Source of the DNA: Atlanticothrix silvestris CENA357 | GTDB taxonomy: Bacteria > Cyanobacteriota > Cyanobacteriia > Cyanobacteriales > Nostocaceae | Assembly (NCBI RefSeq): GCF_016056295.1 | Contig: NZ_JAECZB010000049.1 | Span: 62,001 to 126,000, forward strand | Direction of reading: 5' to 3' | DNA length: 64,000 nt | Shown here: positions 29,247-38,921 of the stretch, one piece after another | How the letters are laid out: each line of letters begins with the position of its first letter | Numbering within the stretch: position 1 is the stretch's first letter | Notes under the pieces: model-generated | What the model was told of the DNA's origin: nothing | Database searches by the model: none | Seen by the model: only the letters and a program-made list of their open reading frames with translations | Program-made: the position numbers and the translations under genes

Positions 29247-29481
29247 CTGCTTGCTTTTCTCCCATGTTCAATTGCTTTTAGTATTTTGAGCATGGTTGGT
29301 TGCACCTTTGTCAAGCTGATCGCACCCATAATATTCATTCCTTAATCAGGTATATCTGCTTTTAGTGTTTTCCAACACTCACCTAAATACTAATTCGTAA
29401 TACTCGTCAAAGGTGAGAAGCAAGTGACGTAATTTAGATACACAGAAAAAGGCTTGAGATCAGGAGTTAATAACCGCGTCA

Positions 29482-29919
29482 TTACTTGGGTGGTAGTTTG
29501 ACAGTCAGAAACCAAAAATTTTTGATCACCTGCATGATTTCCATCCACTGCTCAAAGTTAACTGGTTTAATTATGTAGCTGCTTGCAGCTAGGTCATAAG
29601 CTTTAATCATGTCTTCTTCAGATGGGGAAGTTGCCAGTATCACTACAGGAATTCGTCTGAGATTTACATTAGTCTTAATCTCTGTCAATACTGACCATCC
29701 GTCTTTTTTGGGCAAGTCCAAATCAAGTAGTACCAGATCCGGACGAGGTGCTAATGCATATTTATCTTGCTTCAGTAAAAATGCCATTGCCTCAACCCCA
29801 TCTTCAACCACATTCATGTTAATCAAGATTGTGCTGTCTTTTAAGGCGATACTTATAAGTTGAGCATGATCATGATTGTCTTCTATTAACAGAACCTCCA
29901 TTGGTATTAATAATGTCAT
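29482..29919 (-). CDS. Rcp1-like single-domain response regulator
   Basis: A 145-residue receiver domain of the CheY/Rcp1 type with no output domain. Acidic pair IEDN (residues 12-15), phospho-acceptor Asp66 in VLLDLDLPKKDG and Lys in SYIIKPVNFEQW are present. The conserved Thr/Ser (usually LTTS) reads LATS, so the switch residue is Ala. It probably relays or absorbs phosphate within a phosphorelay. The sensor gene downstream on the same strand is the obvious partner by position, but that sensor lacks its His. Confidence 0.88.
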   Translation of the reverse strand: MTLLIPMEVLLIEDNHDHAQLISIALKDSTILINMNVVEDGVEAMAFLLKQDKYALAPRPDLVLLDLDLPKKDGWSVLTEIKTNVNLRRIPVVILATSPSEEDMIKAYDLAASSYIIKPVNFEQWMEIMQVIKNFWFLTVKLPPK

Positions 29920-30537
29920 AATATTTACAATTTTTAATAAAGTATTTTACTTCCTGGGTATAGTACGGAAAACTAAACCAAGTAAAATTATGTTATCAGC
30001 TTGATACTTGCTTTACATCTAACTATAGATGTAAAAAATCACACCTATCTAAACCAAAATCTTAATTTTTTTGTGTCTCAGGTCTAAGACTAAACGAGTA
30101 ATACATTGATTAAATCAAGTTAGTAACATTCTGAAATACCTACAGGTAGGACTTCCTCCATAATTGAACCTAGACTGTCTAATTAGTATTTTTGAAAATG
30201 AAGGAAAAAAGGTGGGGAGGCTAGGGAGATAGAGAAAAATTAAACAATAACTATTTTTCACTCTCCCAGCTTCTTTGAAATAAAGGATATAACAATAAAA
30301 CAATCAGGGGGTAGACAATACTGAGCTTAAGTTGTCGCCAACCTGAAGAATGTGGGTTATAAAGAAATCTCCAAATATCTAAGACTAAAAAAGCGATCGC
30401 TCGTCATACATCTTGAAAGAGCGAAAATTTCGTGACACTAATTGTTTGCTGATTCAGTTGTGAAGAGTCGATTTGAATCATCCACTTAGATTTGTCAGTA
30501 GATCATTTTGCGGAATATCAATTCAGAGTGCCACAGT
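29920..30537. other. Gene-free stretch
   Basis: AT-rich upstream region of the response regulator (minus strand) and of the GH74-like gene (plus strand). The only structure found is the second MITE-like copy at 30169-30311. No tRNA or ORF seen. Confidence 0.5.
30169..30311. mobile_element. MITE-like element, copy 2
   Basis: A 143-bp segment with ends CCTAGACTGTCTAATTAGTA and ATAACAATAAAACAATCAGG. The right end inverted reads CCTGATTGTTTTATT, giving imperfect terminal repeats shared with copy 1 at 16.3 kb. The core holds AGGGAGATAGAG and CTCTCCCAGCTTCTT. Confidence 0.55.
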
Positions 30538-33069
30538 ATGAATGTTCCATATCGCCCAATAATTCCAACACATTTAATCAAAAGATTCCGATTTCCACTT
30601 TTGTTCGGATTCACAGTATTAATCTTATTCCTATTTTCGGTGACAGGAATACTCTCTGTAATGCCTTACCAATCAAGACAGTTGTTTGATTGGCAGAGTG
30701 TGAATACTCAAGGTATGGGTTATGTGACAGGGTTAGCGATCGCTCCATCATCACCTTATGATGTCTATGTTCGCACAGATGTTGGTGGTGCATATCGGTT
30801 CAACGACCAAAATGACCAATGGCTTCCCCTGATGGATATGTTTAATTCCAACTTTTCGGGAGGGGGAATCGGGGTAGAAAGCATCGCCATTGATCCTCAA
30901 CAACCGCAGCGCGTTTATGTAGTAGTCAATCGCAATAACTTGAGCTTCCAGGATACTGATGGCAAGAAAAAATACAAGTATACTGGCGAGGTAATGGTTT
31001 CTGAAAATAAAGGAGCCAGTTGGCAACCAACAGGTTTAGGTGAAAAAAACGTCTATGTTGGCCCCAACCAAGCTTACCGTTCTGATACAGGTGAGAGATT
31101 AGCAGTTGATCCCAATCAGTCTAATTTGCTTTATTTTGCCTCTCGCAGAAATGGTCTTTGGAAAAAGGATGGTCAACAAGCATGGACTCAAGTTTCCAAT
31201 GGCTTACCTGCTCCTAGTAGCTTGCCACAATATAAAAAGCCTGACGGTTCTGACAATCCAGATATACCTGGTTTTACCTTTGTTGGGTTTGACAAAAACA
31301 GTGGTAAACCTAATAACCCTACCCAGAAAATTTATGTTGGGGTTCATGGGAGTGGTGTTTGGTGCAGTACTGACGGCGGTAAATCTTGGACAAATATTGC
31401 TGGTGGTATAGATCCATTACGCAGTGCGATCGCCTCTGATGGAACTTTGTATGTTAGCTTCGGCACATGGGGGGGAAATGGTACTCAAACATCTGGTGCA
31501 GTCCGCAAGTACAAAAACGGCGCATGGACTGATATTAATCCTGACGGGACTAACAGATTCTATTCAGCTGTAACCGTCCAAGCAGACCAACCAAATACAG
31601 TGATGGCCATCTCCGATCGCAATGTCTATCGTTCCACAAACGGAGGTACAACTTGGAATCAGCAGACTATGCAGATGGGCGCTTATGATGCTAACAATCC
31701 CCAAGATCATGTAAATTTCTCTGCGCCTCCTTATTATCAGTCGTACTCCGCCACAGGTGCAGCAGCAATTGCCATCGATCCCAGTAACCCCAAACAAGTT
31801 TGGTGGACAAATGGCTGGGGTGTGGCGCGAACTGATAATGTTACAGCTGCTACCCCAACTTATAAATGGCTGATGAAAAATCTGGAGGAACTCGATGCAA
31901 ACATGGTGCGCGTTCCTCCCAAGCCCAAGGCCAAAGGAGGAGCCGATTTATTGAGTGCTGTACAAGATATGATTGGCTTTCGTCATCTAGACCGTAAACA
32001 TATACCATGCAACAAGATTAACCCAACAAACATTCCCATCAATCCTGCCTATAAATGGGCAAACCCCGATTGGCAGGTTTATCCTACACCATTTCCTCAT
32101 GTTGCTGGCGCGACAGGTATGGATTATTCTTATAAAAAACCTGACTATGCTGCATTTGTAGGCTTCCACCAGTGGCAAGGTTATTGGCCAGTCTATGGTA
32201 TGACTAAAGATAACGGTCAAACTTGGCAGGCCTTCGATTCTATTCCTAAAGAAACATTTTGGAAATCGGACAAATCTGGTCAGGAACAGGCTATGCCAAT
32301 CGGCGGTCAGATAGCCATGTCCCCCACTAATCCGCAAAATATGGTCTGGGCACCTACTTGGGGAACCTGGCCACACTACACCATCGATGGTGGTAAAACA
32401 TGGAAGTTGACTAACAATCTAGACCATCCATCTCCACCGAGTCCCTATGACCCCAAGAACAACGAGCATACACATTACACAGCCCTACCCAAATCTTGGC
32501 CTAATACCATTTCTCCGTGGGTGAATACGTATATATTGGCAGCAGATCGCCAAGACCCACAAGGACAAACTTTCTATTATTACGACGGTTGGACGTTTTA
32601 CTACAGTAAAGATGGTGGTGCAAATTGGCAAAAAGGTGCATCGGGAAATTTGCCTACATGGCTAATTCGTCCAGCAATTGTTCCGAATCCCACAAAAATG
32701 GGTGATGTCTGGATGAGTTTTGCTCGCAACCCTGAAGATATCAATGGTAATAAATTATATCGTTCTCTTGATGGCGGCAAAACTTTTAGTATTATTTCAT
32801 CGGTAGATAGCTGCGAGTTAATTGCCTTCGGTAAGGGTTCCTCAAATACCAACCCGTATATCTACATTTTCGGTCGTGTTGGTGGCGCGAATCAAGACAC
32901 AATGTACAAATCTCAAGATATGGGTAAAACTTGGGTGCCAATCAGTAATCCTAATATATTGCAATTTCCTGGGTTGACTTATATAGAAGGTGATATGCGA
33001 TCGCCAAATATCATTTATGCTGCATTGGCAGGTCGTGGCATTATGGTGGGCGAACTTACATCAAAATAG
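30538..33069 (+). CDS. GH74-like beta-propeller glycoside hydrolase, membrane-anchored
   Basis: About 843 residues from ATG 30538. A single N-terminal hydrophobic helix (residues ~18-42, LLFGFTVLILFLFSVTGIL) directs export. The rest is a BNR/VPS10-type double propeller. The start FDWQSVNTQGMGYVTGLAIA and VYVRTDVGGAYRF are the hallmark of GH74 xyloglucanases, whose Asp in RTDVGG is one of the proposed catalytic residues. SxDGGKSWT-type BNR boxes recur (STDGGKSWTNI, STNGGTTWNQ, SKDGGANWQK, SLDGGKTFS, SQDMGKTWV). It probably trims or degrades a polysaccharide. It opens the exopolysaccharide locus and overlaps the flippase gene by 9 bp, tail to tail. Confidence 0.82.
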   Translation: MNVPYRPIIPTHLIKRFRFPLLFGFTVLILFLFSVTGILSVMPYQSRQLFDWQSVNTQGMGYVTGLAIAPSSPYDVYVRTDVGGAYRFNDQNDQWLPLMDMFNSNFSGGGIGVESIAIDPQQPQRVYVVVNRNNLSFQDTDGKKKYKYTGEVMVSENKGASWQPTGLGEKNVYVGPNQAYRSDTGERLAVDPNQSNLLYFASRRNGLWKKDGQQAWTQVSNGLPAPSSLPQYKKPDGSDNPDIPGFTFVGFDKNSGKPNNPTQKIYVGVHGSGVWCSTDGGKSWTNIAGGIDPLRSAIASDGTLYVSFGTWGGNGTQTSGAVRKYKNGAWTDINPDGTNRFYSAVTVQADQPNTVMAISDRNVYRSTNGGTTWNQQTMQMGAYDANNPQDHVNFSAPPYYQSYSATGAAAIAIDPSNPKQVWWTNGWGVARTDNVTAATPTYKWLMKNLEELDANMVRVPPKPKAKGGADLLSAVQDMIGFRHLDRKHIPCNKINPTNIPINPAYKWANPDWQVYPTPFPHVAGATGMDYSYKKPDYAAFVGFHQWQGYWPVYGMTKDNGQTWQAFDSIPKETFWKSDKSGQEQAMPIGGQIAMSPTNPQNMVWAPTWGTWPHYTIDGGKTWKLTNNLDHPSPPSPYDPKNNEHTHYTALPKSWPNTISPWVNTYILAADRQDPQGQTFYYYDGWTFYYSKDGGANWQKGASGNLPTWLIRPAIVPNPTKMGDVWMSFARNPEDINGNKLYRSLDGGKTFSIISSVDSCELIAFGKGSSNTNPYIYIFGRVGGANQDTMYKSQDMGKTWVPISNPNILQFPGLTYIEGDMRSPNIIYAALAGRGIMVGELTSK

Positions 33070-34431
33070 CGCTTGAATTGGCAGCCCAAATCCTAAGTAA
33101 TTTCTAATAGTTAGAAATACAGTCAATATACCAATAAAAAAAGCAGTAATCTGAAGGTCTTGAGTTAAACAAGAGAGTTTTTCTTGCCAAAGCCCATAGA
33201 GGTTAACTAGATATAAAGGCAAATCACTCACTGCAATCAAGATAATTGCTCCGACTGTACCAAAATAGAAAAACATTAGGGGTAATCCCAAGCCAATGAC
33301 CACAAACCCTGCTAAGTTACTTTGGGCAGTATACAAAGGTTTGCCAATTGCCAATAAAGCCGGACTAATAGTGTAAAATAATACGGAAAACCAAATACCA
33401 CAGGACAAAATTGGCATCATCCAAGTTGCATCTGCATACCTATTGTCATAAAGTACAGCGATAACTAAATCGCCAACAGTCACTAAAGCTGCTAATGATA
33501 TTGCAAACCCAATTAATATCATTTGACGTTGGCGAAGAATCTTAATTCGCAAACTTGATCTTGGTAAGTCAATTTGGTTGGAAATTGCTGGAAAAATAAC
33601 TCTGTGACTAACAGTTTTAATAATTTCGCGGGGTATACCTGCGAGAGTATAAGCTACTGTATAAACTCCTAATAATTTAAATGAAAGTAATTTAGCGAGA
33701 ATTAAGCGATCGGCTTGCTCGTTTAAAAATGTTAATCCTGTTGCTAGAAATATCCATTTACCGAAAGATACGATTTCTTTAAGTGCATCTTTGTCCCAAG
33801 CAAAACGGTTGGAATATTTGGGTATTAATAAATAGCTACCTAGCATTCTATATATTGCTCCTGCTACTACTCCAATAGCTAGGGATATAATGCTGGGATT
33901 TAAGTAAGCTAAAATCAGTAAGGTAGTTAGTGTTAATACCTGTACAACGAGTTCAAATACGGTATATCTGCCTAAGTTGATCCGACGATGCAGAGTATGT
34001 ATGCTAGTGCAACTAAATCCGTCAAAAACTGAGGATAATCCCACGATGGGAATTAACCACAGCAGGCGATCGTCATTGTAGAATTTTGCCATTGGCCAAG
34101 CTAGTAGTAGGCAAAATAGCCAAAGTGCTAAGCCACGAAGTACGGCTAATGTCCAGGCGGTATTTAAAAAAGCTGGCTCATCACCACGTTTATTGTTAAC
34201 AATACTTTGAGCAATACCAATGTCTGAGAATAATTCGATACCAACTCTTAGGGTGTTGGCTACAGCCATCAGACCAAAAAACTCTGGTACTAATAGACGA
34301 GTTAATATCAAGTTGCTACCAAACCGCAGAACTTGGCTACTTCCATAACCTGCTATTGTCCAGATTGCTCCACGGATAGCCAGTTTTTTCAAAGATGTCA
34401 TAATTATTTCAAATTCGGTGGAATAATGCAC
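33061..34431 (-). CDS. Wzx-like polysaccharide flippase
   Basis: A 456-residue integral membrane protein with about 12-14 hydrophobic helices, of the MOP/polysaccharide transporter superfamily. The N-terminal LAIRGAIWTIAGYGSSQVLRFGSNLILTRLL and PEFFGLMAVANTLRVGIELFSDIGIAQSIV stretches are typical of the lipopolysaccharide/exopolysaccharide flippases. It moves polyprenyl-linked repeat units to the periplasmic face for polymerisation. Together with the Wzy-like and Wzc-like genes downstream this defines a Wzx/Wzy-type export route. It heads the region's minus-strand series only by position; 160 bp separate it from the acyltransferase. Confidence 0.88.
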   Translation of the reverse strand: MHYSTEFEIIMTSLKKLAIRGAIWTIAGYGSSQVLRFGSNLILTRLLVPEFFGLMAVANTLRVGIELFSDIGIAQSIVNNKRGDEPAFLNTAWTLAVLRGLALWLFCLLLAWPMAKFYNDDRLLWLIPIVGLSSVFDGFSCTSIHTLHRRINLGRYTVFELVVQVLTLTTLLILAYLNPSIISLAIGVVAGAIYRMLGSYLLIPKYSNRFAWDKDALKEIVSFGKWIFLATGLTFLNEQADRLILAKLLSFKLLGVYTVAYTLAGIPREIIKTVSHRVIFPAISNQIDLPRSSLRIKILRQRQMILIGFAISLAALVTVGDLVIAVLYDNRYADATWMMPILSCGIWFSVLFYTISPALLAIGKPLYTAQSNLAGFVVIGLGLPLMFFYFGTVGAIILIAVSDLPLYLVNLYGLWQEKLSCLTQDLQITAFFIGILTVFLTIRNYLGFGLPIQALF

Positions 34432-34593
34432 TTATTTAATGACATTAAAACAAGACAATAAAGTCATTAAATAGTTTTTAAAGTAAGCATGAAACTGATT
34501 TGCTCTCGAATGGAATTACTCAGCTATTAAAAGTTTAATTGATGATACTATTTGTCTATTAAGTCGCCCCTAATTAAGCTACTAAACTGCGGT

Positions 34594-35649
34594 TCATACA
34601 ACAATGCTCTTTTTCTTCAGATTTTTGAGTGTAAACATGTATGGAAATTCTAATTTTAAGCAAATCATACTAAGGGCAATGGGAGCGTAAATACCAATTG
34701 TTGTTCCTAAAATAAAATGGATGACTGGTTCTGTAACACCAAATATTTTTTGGATCACAATGCGTAAAATAGACGCAGCAATGGTGTGAGCAACAAAAAT
34801 TTCTAGAGAAAATATTCCCCAGTTTTTGACTGATGATACAAGATTGAACTTGTCCAGTAAAACTGCCAAACTAATTGAAGATCCAATTCCAAATATTGCC
34901 AAAAGAGGAATTGCAATTAAGTTTTCTGCAAGTTGAAGTTGAACTGCTAACCCAACTACAAGATATCCTGTTAAGGTCATCAGTAGCAAGGTATAAGGCT
35001 TAGTTCTGGCAATAAATGATGTCAAGACACCACTACCTATAACTGCCCCTAGAGCAAAGTAAATTGCATGGCGACGAAATAAATACGATACGCCCCAAGG
35101 GCCGAAGCTGACATCTAAGACATGCAAACTGTAAAGCAAAATCGAAAAAGCTAAAAATAAAACTGGAGATAGTTTTAGCTTATTAAAGATTCCATAAACC
35201 AAGAAGATAGCAAATAGAGTATAAAGGAACCAAAACTGCATGATTGGCTCATAACCAATCTTTAAAATATCGCTAAGTGAGGATGGCTTGTTGGTGTAAC
35301 GCGATCCTACAGCTTGAAATATACCTTGTAATACAGACCAAATGAAATAGGGATAGGCGATTGTATACAACTTATCTAACATAAAACTGTTCAAAGGTTT
35401 AGATAGCGATCGCTGTACAAACAAACCTGAGATAAAAAAGAACAGAGGCATGTGAAAAGCATAAATCCAACTATCAACAAAGTTCAGCAGTGTAGTTGGT
35501 TGCAATATAGAACTGTTTACTAGTCCGCGAAGAATGTGCCCAACCACAACTAAAAAAATGCCGATTCCTTTGGCATAGTCAACCCAATATAATCGTCTCT
35601 GCATTAAAGTATTTGAATGAATTGGTTTTAAAGATTCTTCCTGAGTCAT
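34594..35649 (-). CDS. Membrane acyltransferase 3 family protein
   Basis: A 351-residue protein with about ten hydrophobic helices. LYWVDYAKGIGIFLVVVGHI near the N-terminus is the acyltransferase-3 signature, with His in VGH. FHMPLFFFISGLFVQRSL is the second conserved block. These enzymes O-acetylate (or otherwise acylate) sugars at the inner membrane, as in polysaccharide or Nod-factor modification. It lies among glycosyltransferases and the flippase, which suggests it decorates the exopolysaccharide. The acyl group and position are unknown. Confidence 0.86.
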   Translation of the reverse strand: MTQEESLKPIHSNTLMQRRLYWVDYAKGIGIFLVVVGHILRGLVNSSILQPTTLLNFVDSWIYAFHMPLFFFISGLFVQRSLSKPLNSFMLDKLYTIAYPYFIWSVLQGIFQAVGSRYTNKPSSLSDILKIGYEPIMQFWFLYTLFAIFLVYGIFNKLKLSPVLFLAFSILLYSLHVLDVSFGPWGVSYLFRRHAIYFALGAVIGSGVLTSFIARTKPYTLLLMTLTGYLVVGLAVQLQLAENLIAIPLLAIFGIGSSISLAVLLDKFNLVSSVKNWGIFSLEIFVAHTIAASILRIVIQKIFGVTEPVIHFILGTTIGIYAPIALSMICLKLEFPYMFTLKNLKKKSIVV

Positions 35650-35795
35650 AAGAATATTTATGTAATCAAAGTTTTAAGGGTATTTAAGCTAATTAACCAA
35701 GATTTCGGTTAATTGCAGAAATTTAACTTTAGTCATAGCTGTTGCTAGGTAGTTTAGGACATAAGCTGTTTTAAAATCCTGATACCAAGAGACTT

Positions 35796-37058
35796 TTAAG
35801 CCTGTTTATTTTTCTCTATTTCCTGTCCGCTGCTATAGTATTGAAACTTTGGAGATTTGTGATTTTCTCGAAACAAATTGATCAATTTGCTTGCTTCTTG
35901 CGCGATATTATGCATATCTTTTACAGAAGCATGTCCAGCTTTACCCATTTGCTCAAGTTTATCTGGGGGAAATTGTAGTACTTGATGCATGGCTTCTGCT
36001 AAAGCTTCCACTGAACCTGATGGTACAAGCCATCCGTTAACTCCCGGTCTTACCAGTTCAGGAATTCCAGCAATATAAGTACTAACAACTGGACGCTCTA
36101 ATGCCAAAGCTTCCATAATTACTACAGGTAGTCCTTCTGCAAAGCTAGCTAGAATGAAAGCCCTAGAGTTCATAATATATTTTTGAACCTCAGCACCACT
36201 AGCCCAACCAGTAATCTTGATGTGCTGTTCTAGACCATAGTTTGCAATTAAAGTTTCTATTTCCGGTCTCAAAAGACCATCACCGACTAAAGTCAAATTA
36301 CACTGCAATCCTTCAATTGCTAGTTGCTTGACTGCTTCTATTAATAGTAGTTGTCCTTTTTGTTCACAAAGGCGACCGACACATACTAAGTTTGGCTCTG
36401 ATGTAATTGCTGTCGTAGGACAATTTAAAAAATAATTGTCCACACCACAGCGAACCACATGAATCTTTTTCCATTGTTGATGGTCACACCAACGATAAAG
36501 CTGACCTCTACTAAAGTTACTAATAGTGACAACAAATGCAGCTCGATTTATCTTCTCCGTAAGAGCTAAACTTTTGGGTTGGTCAAATTCCTCTGGGCCG
36601 TGAACTGTAAAACTATAAGGAGGCCCACCTATCGCTTGACATAACATTGCTACAGTGGTTGGATTGGTTCCGAAGTGAGCGTGTAAATGAGTTATCCCTG
36701 ATTCATGAAACCAATTCAGCAAAATACAAGCTTCAGCTAAATATATGATGTGGTAAAGAATACCTCGATTGGAAGACTTACCAATTTTAAGAGCCAAAAA
36801 TAAACCTCTAAGCCAAGGAATTGGTCTATTTATGGCAACCTTGAATAGGTTAAGCAGCAAACCTAGTATGCCTACACCCAAAACTATTCGAGTTTTCTGT
36901 AATTCCAGTTTGTCCTCTGAATCAACCAATTCAGATTCGCATGAGCGAATGGAAAAACGTGACACTGATAGACCGCTAGCCTCAATTGCTGCAATTTCAC
37001 GTCGGATAAAACTGTGGCTGACTTTAGGATATTGATTAACCAGATATGCAATTTTCAT
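35796..37058 (-). CDS. Glycosyltransferase family 4
   Basis: A 420-residue GT-B enzyme. The N-terminal segment YLVNQYPKVSHSFIRREI and HLHAHFGTNPTTVAMLC are typical of exopolysaccharide transferases of this group. The donor half has LVCVGRLCEQKGQLLLIEAV, LVGDGLLRPEIE and the E-x7-E block FAEGLPVVIMEALALERPVV. It adds a sugar to a lipid-linked intermediate at the cytosolic membrane face. Start is ATG 37058. It is followed by an acyltransferase and the flippase on the same strand. Confidence 0.88.
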   Translation of the reverse strand: MKIAYLVNQYPKVSHSFIRREIAAIEASGLSVSRFSIRSCESELVDSEDKLELQKTRIVLGVGILGLLLNLFKVAINRPIPWLRGLFLALKIGKSSNRGILYHIIYLAEACILLNWFHESGITHLHAHFGTNPTTVAMLCQAIGGPPYSFTVHGPEEFDQPKSLALTEKINRAAFVVTISNFSRGQLYRWCDHQQWKKIHVVRCGVDNYFLNCPTTAITSEPNLVCVGRLCEQKGQLLLIEAVKQLAIEGLQCNLTLVGDGLLRPEIETLIANYGLEQHIKITGWASGAEVQKYIMNSRAFILASFAEGLPVVIMEALALERPVVSTYIAGIPELVRPGVNGWLVPSGSVEALAEAMHQVLQFPPDKLEQMGKAGHASVKDMHNIAQEASKLINLFRENHKSPKFQYYSSGQEIEKNKQA

Positions 37059-37988
37059 GTTGACTTTGAATGCATTAATTGAACCTGTTTATGGCCACAG
37101 GGTATCTGAAAATAAAATTTGGAATTTTGTCAAAATTAAAAAATATACAAGTTATTTGCACGTTAGCTTAAACCAACATGAAGTAAACCAAAGTCAAGGA
37201 AATCATACAGTGTTAAAGTATTTCTATTTATAACCTGTTCAGATTACATACTGCGCTTACTACTTAATTAAGTAGTGAGTACAGCTTCCTGAAACAAATA
37301 TGACACTAACACAAGATTTTTGCAAAGTACATTCAATGAATATGTGTAAATTTTATCTATAGATACGAAGTTGTTTTTGAAAATTACTATAAAGATTACC
37401 TTTTAAATTATCTTCAAAACAACCTAAGCAAAGACTGAAAAACAAAGCCTACTAAAACTTTCAGAGAATTTAATCGATAATTTGAGAGACAGTAGTATTC
37501 CACTTAGCAATAGTACAAAGAATAACGCAGATGTTACCGTACACATCAGTAATAATGATCTAAAGAGGAAAAAAACATTGTTTTAGATGGCTATTTGCAT
37601 CTTCTTAAGAGGGTAATTTAGGCAAATGAGTAATCTACTTTCAGCACTAATACCAAACCTTTTCTAGTTTTCATAGCACAATTTATCATGGTATTCTTTA
37701 CAACCTCTTTAAGAATATTTTCGGTATTTACATATTAATTTCATCTTAACTTTATATTAACTATTTGCAATTACTGAAAAAAAAGTTATATTCAACTTTA
37801 GTATTAAGTAAATATACACAATTCAATTCAGTCATCAACTTAACCTGCGGTTTGCAGATTGTAGTAGTTTAACCTGATTTTATTTCTTGTTCAGTGCATA
37901 TTGTTGGTTATCTATAAAGCAAAACTACTAATTTGGCTAGATTCCGTAAAAATTTTCCACTTAATTAGCAATTATTTTGACAGTGGTT
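37059..37988. other. Long AT-rich divergent intergenic region of the polysaccharide locus
   Basis: About 930 bp between divergently read glycosyltransferase and WecG-type genes, very AT-rich and without a plausible ORF. A perfect 18-bp palindrome ACTACTTAATTAAGTAGT lies at 37259-37276. It must carry promoters for both arms of the locus, and its length leaves room for long leaders or a small RNA, but I found no T-tailed hairpin. Confidence 0.5.
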
Positions 37989-38921
37989 ATGAGACAAGTG
38001 AAGGTGCTAAATGTATCCATCAACAACATCACAATGACTGAGTTGTTAGAAAATTTACAGTATGGTGGTGTTGTGTTTACACCTAATGTAAATCACGTTA
38101 TGCAATTGCAGAAAAATCCAGATTTTTATTATGTTTACAAAGAGGCAGACTATATAGTTTGTGATAGTAAGATCCTGATGTATGCAGCTTCTTTCTTGAA
38201 TATACGAATTAAGGAGAAAATTTCGGGGTCTGATTTATTCCCAGCTTTTTATAATCATTACAAACATGATGAAAATGTCAAAATATTTTTGCTGGGAGGT
38301 GAAGCAGAATTAGTTAAGACTGCACAACGAAAGATTAATGCCAAAGCCGGTCGAAATATAGTTGTAGCAGCCCACTCACCTTCGTTTGGATTTGAGAAGA
38401 ACGAAGAAGAGTGCCAAAATATTGTCAATATGATTAATTCTTCAGGAGCTACAGTTCTAGCAATTGGTGTAGGCGCTCCTAAGCAAGAAATGTGGATTTC
38501 TAAATATAAAGGGCAACTTAAGAAAATCAAAACATTCTTAGCTATTGGCGCAACTATTAATTTTGAGGCAGGAAATTTCCAGCGATCGCCAAAATGGATG
38601 AGTGAAGTTGGAATAGAATGGTTACATAGGCTACTAAGCGAACCTCAGCGGCTTTGGAAGAGATATCTTTTTGATGCCATCCCATTTTTATTTTTAATAT
38701 TGCAACAAAAGTTCCAACTTTATGAAAATCCTTGGTCAGTAGTTAAGCAACATCAACTTAATAAACGGGACTATGGGACGTTTTCCAAAGCAGGTCACAA
38801 AAAGGAGAACATGATCGCCATCAACACGTCTTTAAGCATGAACCCGGAAAAAGAAGAAGCTTTACAAGAACATATCCAGGCGATCACTAAAATCCTCTAC
38901 GAGGATAGCCCTACCAAATAG
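37989..38921 (+). CDS. WecG/TagA/CpsF-family glycosyltransferase
   Basis: A 310-residue GT26 enzyme. The pattern VFTPNVNHVMQLQKNPDFY, ADYIVCDSKILMYAA, KISGSDLFPAFY, IFLLGGEAELV, VLAIGVGAPKQEMWI and AIGATINFEAGNFQRSP covers the whole family signature. Such enzymes add ManNAc(A) or a related sugar to a lipid-linked acceptor early in polysaccharide assembly. The C-terminus RLLSEPQRLWKRYLFDA(I)P is the usual membrane-binding region. Start is set at ATG 37989; TTG 37977 is upstream. It is the first gene of the plus-strand arm. Confidence 0.9.
   Translation: MRQVKVLNVSINNITMTELLENLQYGGVVFTPNVNHVMQLQKNPDFYYVYKEADYIVCDSKILMYAASFLNIRIKEKISGSDLFPAFYNHYKHDENVKIFLLGGEAELVKTAQRKINAKAGRNIVVAAHSPSFGFEKNEEECQNIVNMINSSGATVLAIGVGAPKQEMWISKYKGQLKKIKTFLAIGATINFEAGNFQRSPKWMSEVGIEWLHRLLSEPQRLWKRYLFDAIPFLFLILQQKFQLYENPWSVVKQHQLNKRDYGTFSKAGHKKENMIAINTSLSMNPEKEEALQEHIQAITKILYEDSPTK

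Noticed and set aside
30115-30303. 62-residue minus-strand ORF before the GH74-like gene
   Set aside because: It is read out of the MITE-like element and has no protein-like conservation visible.
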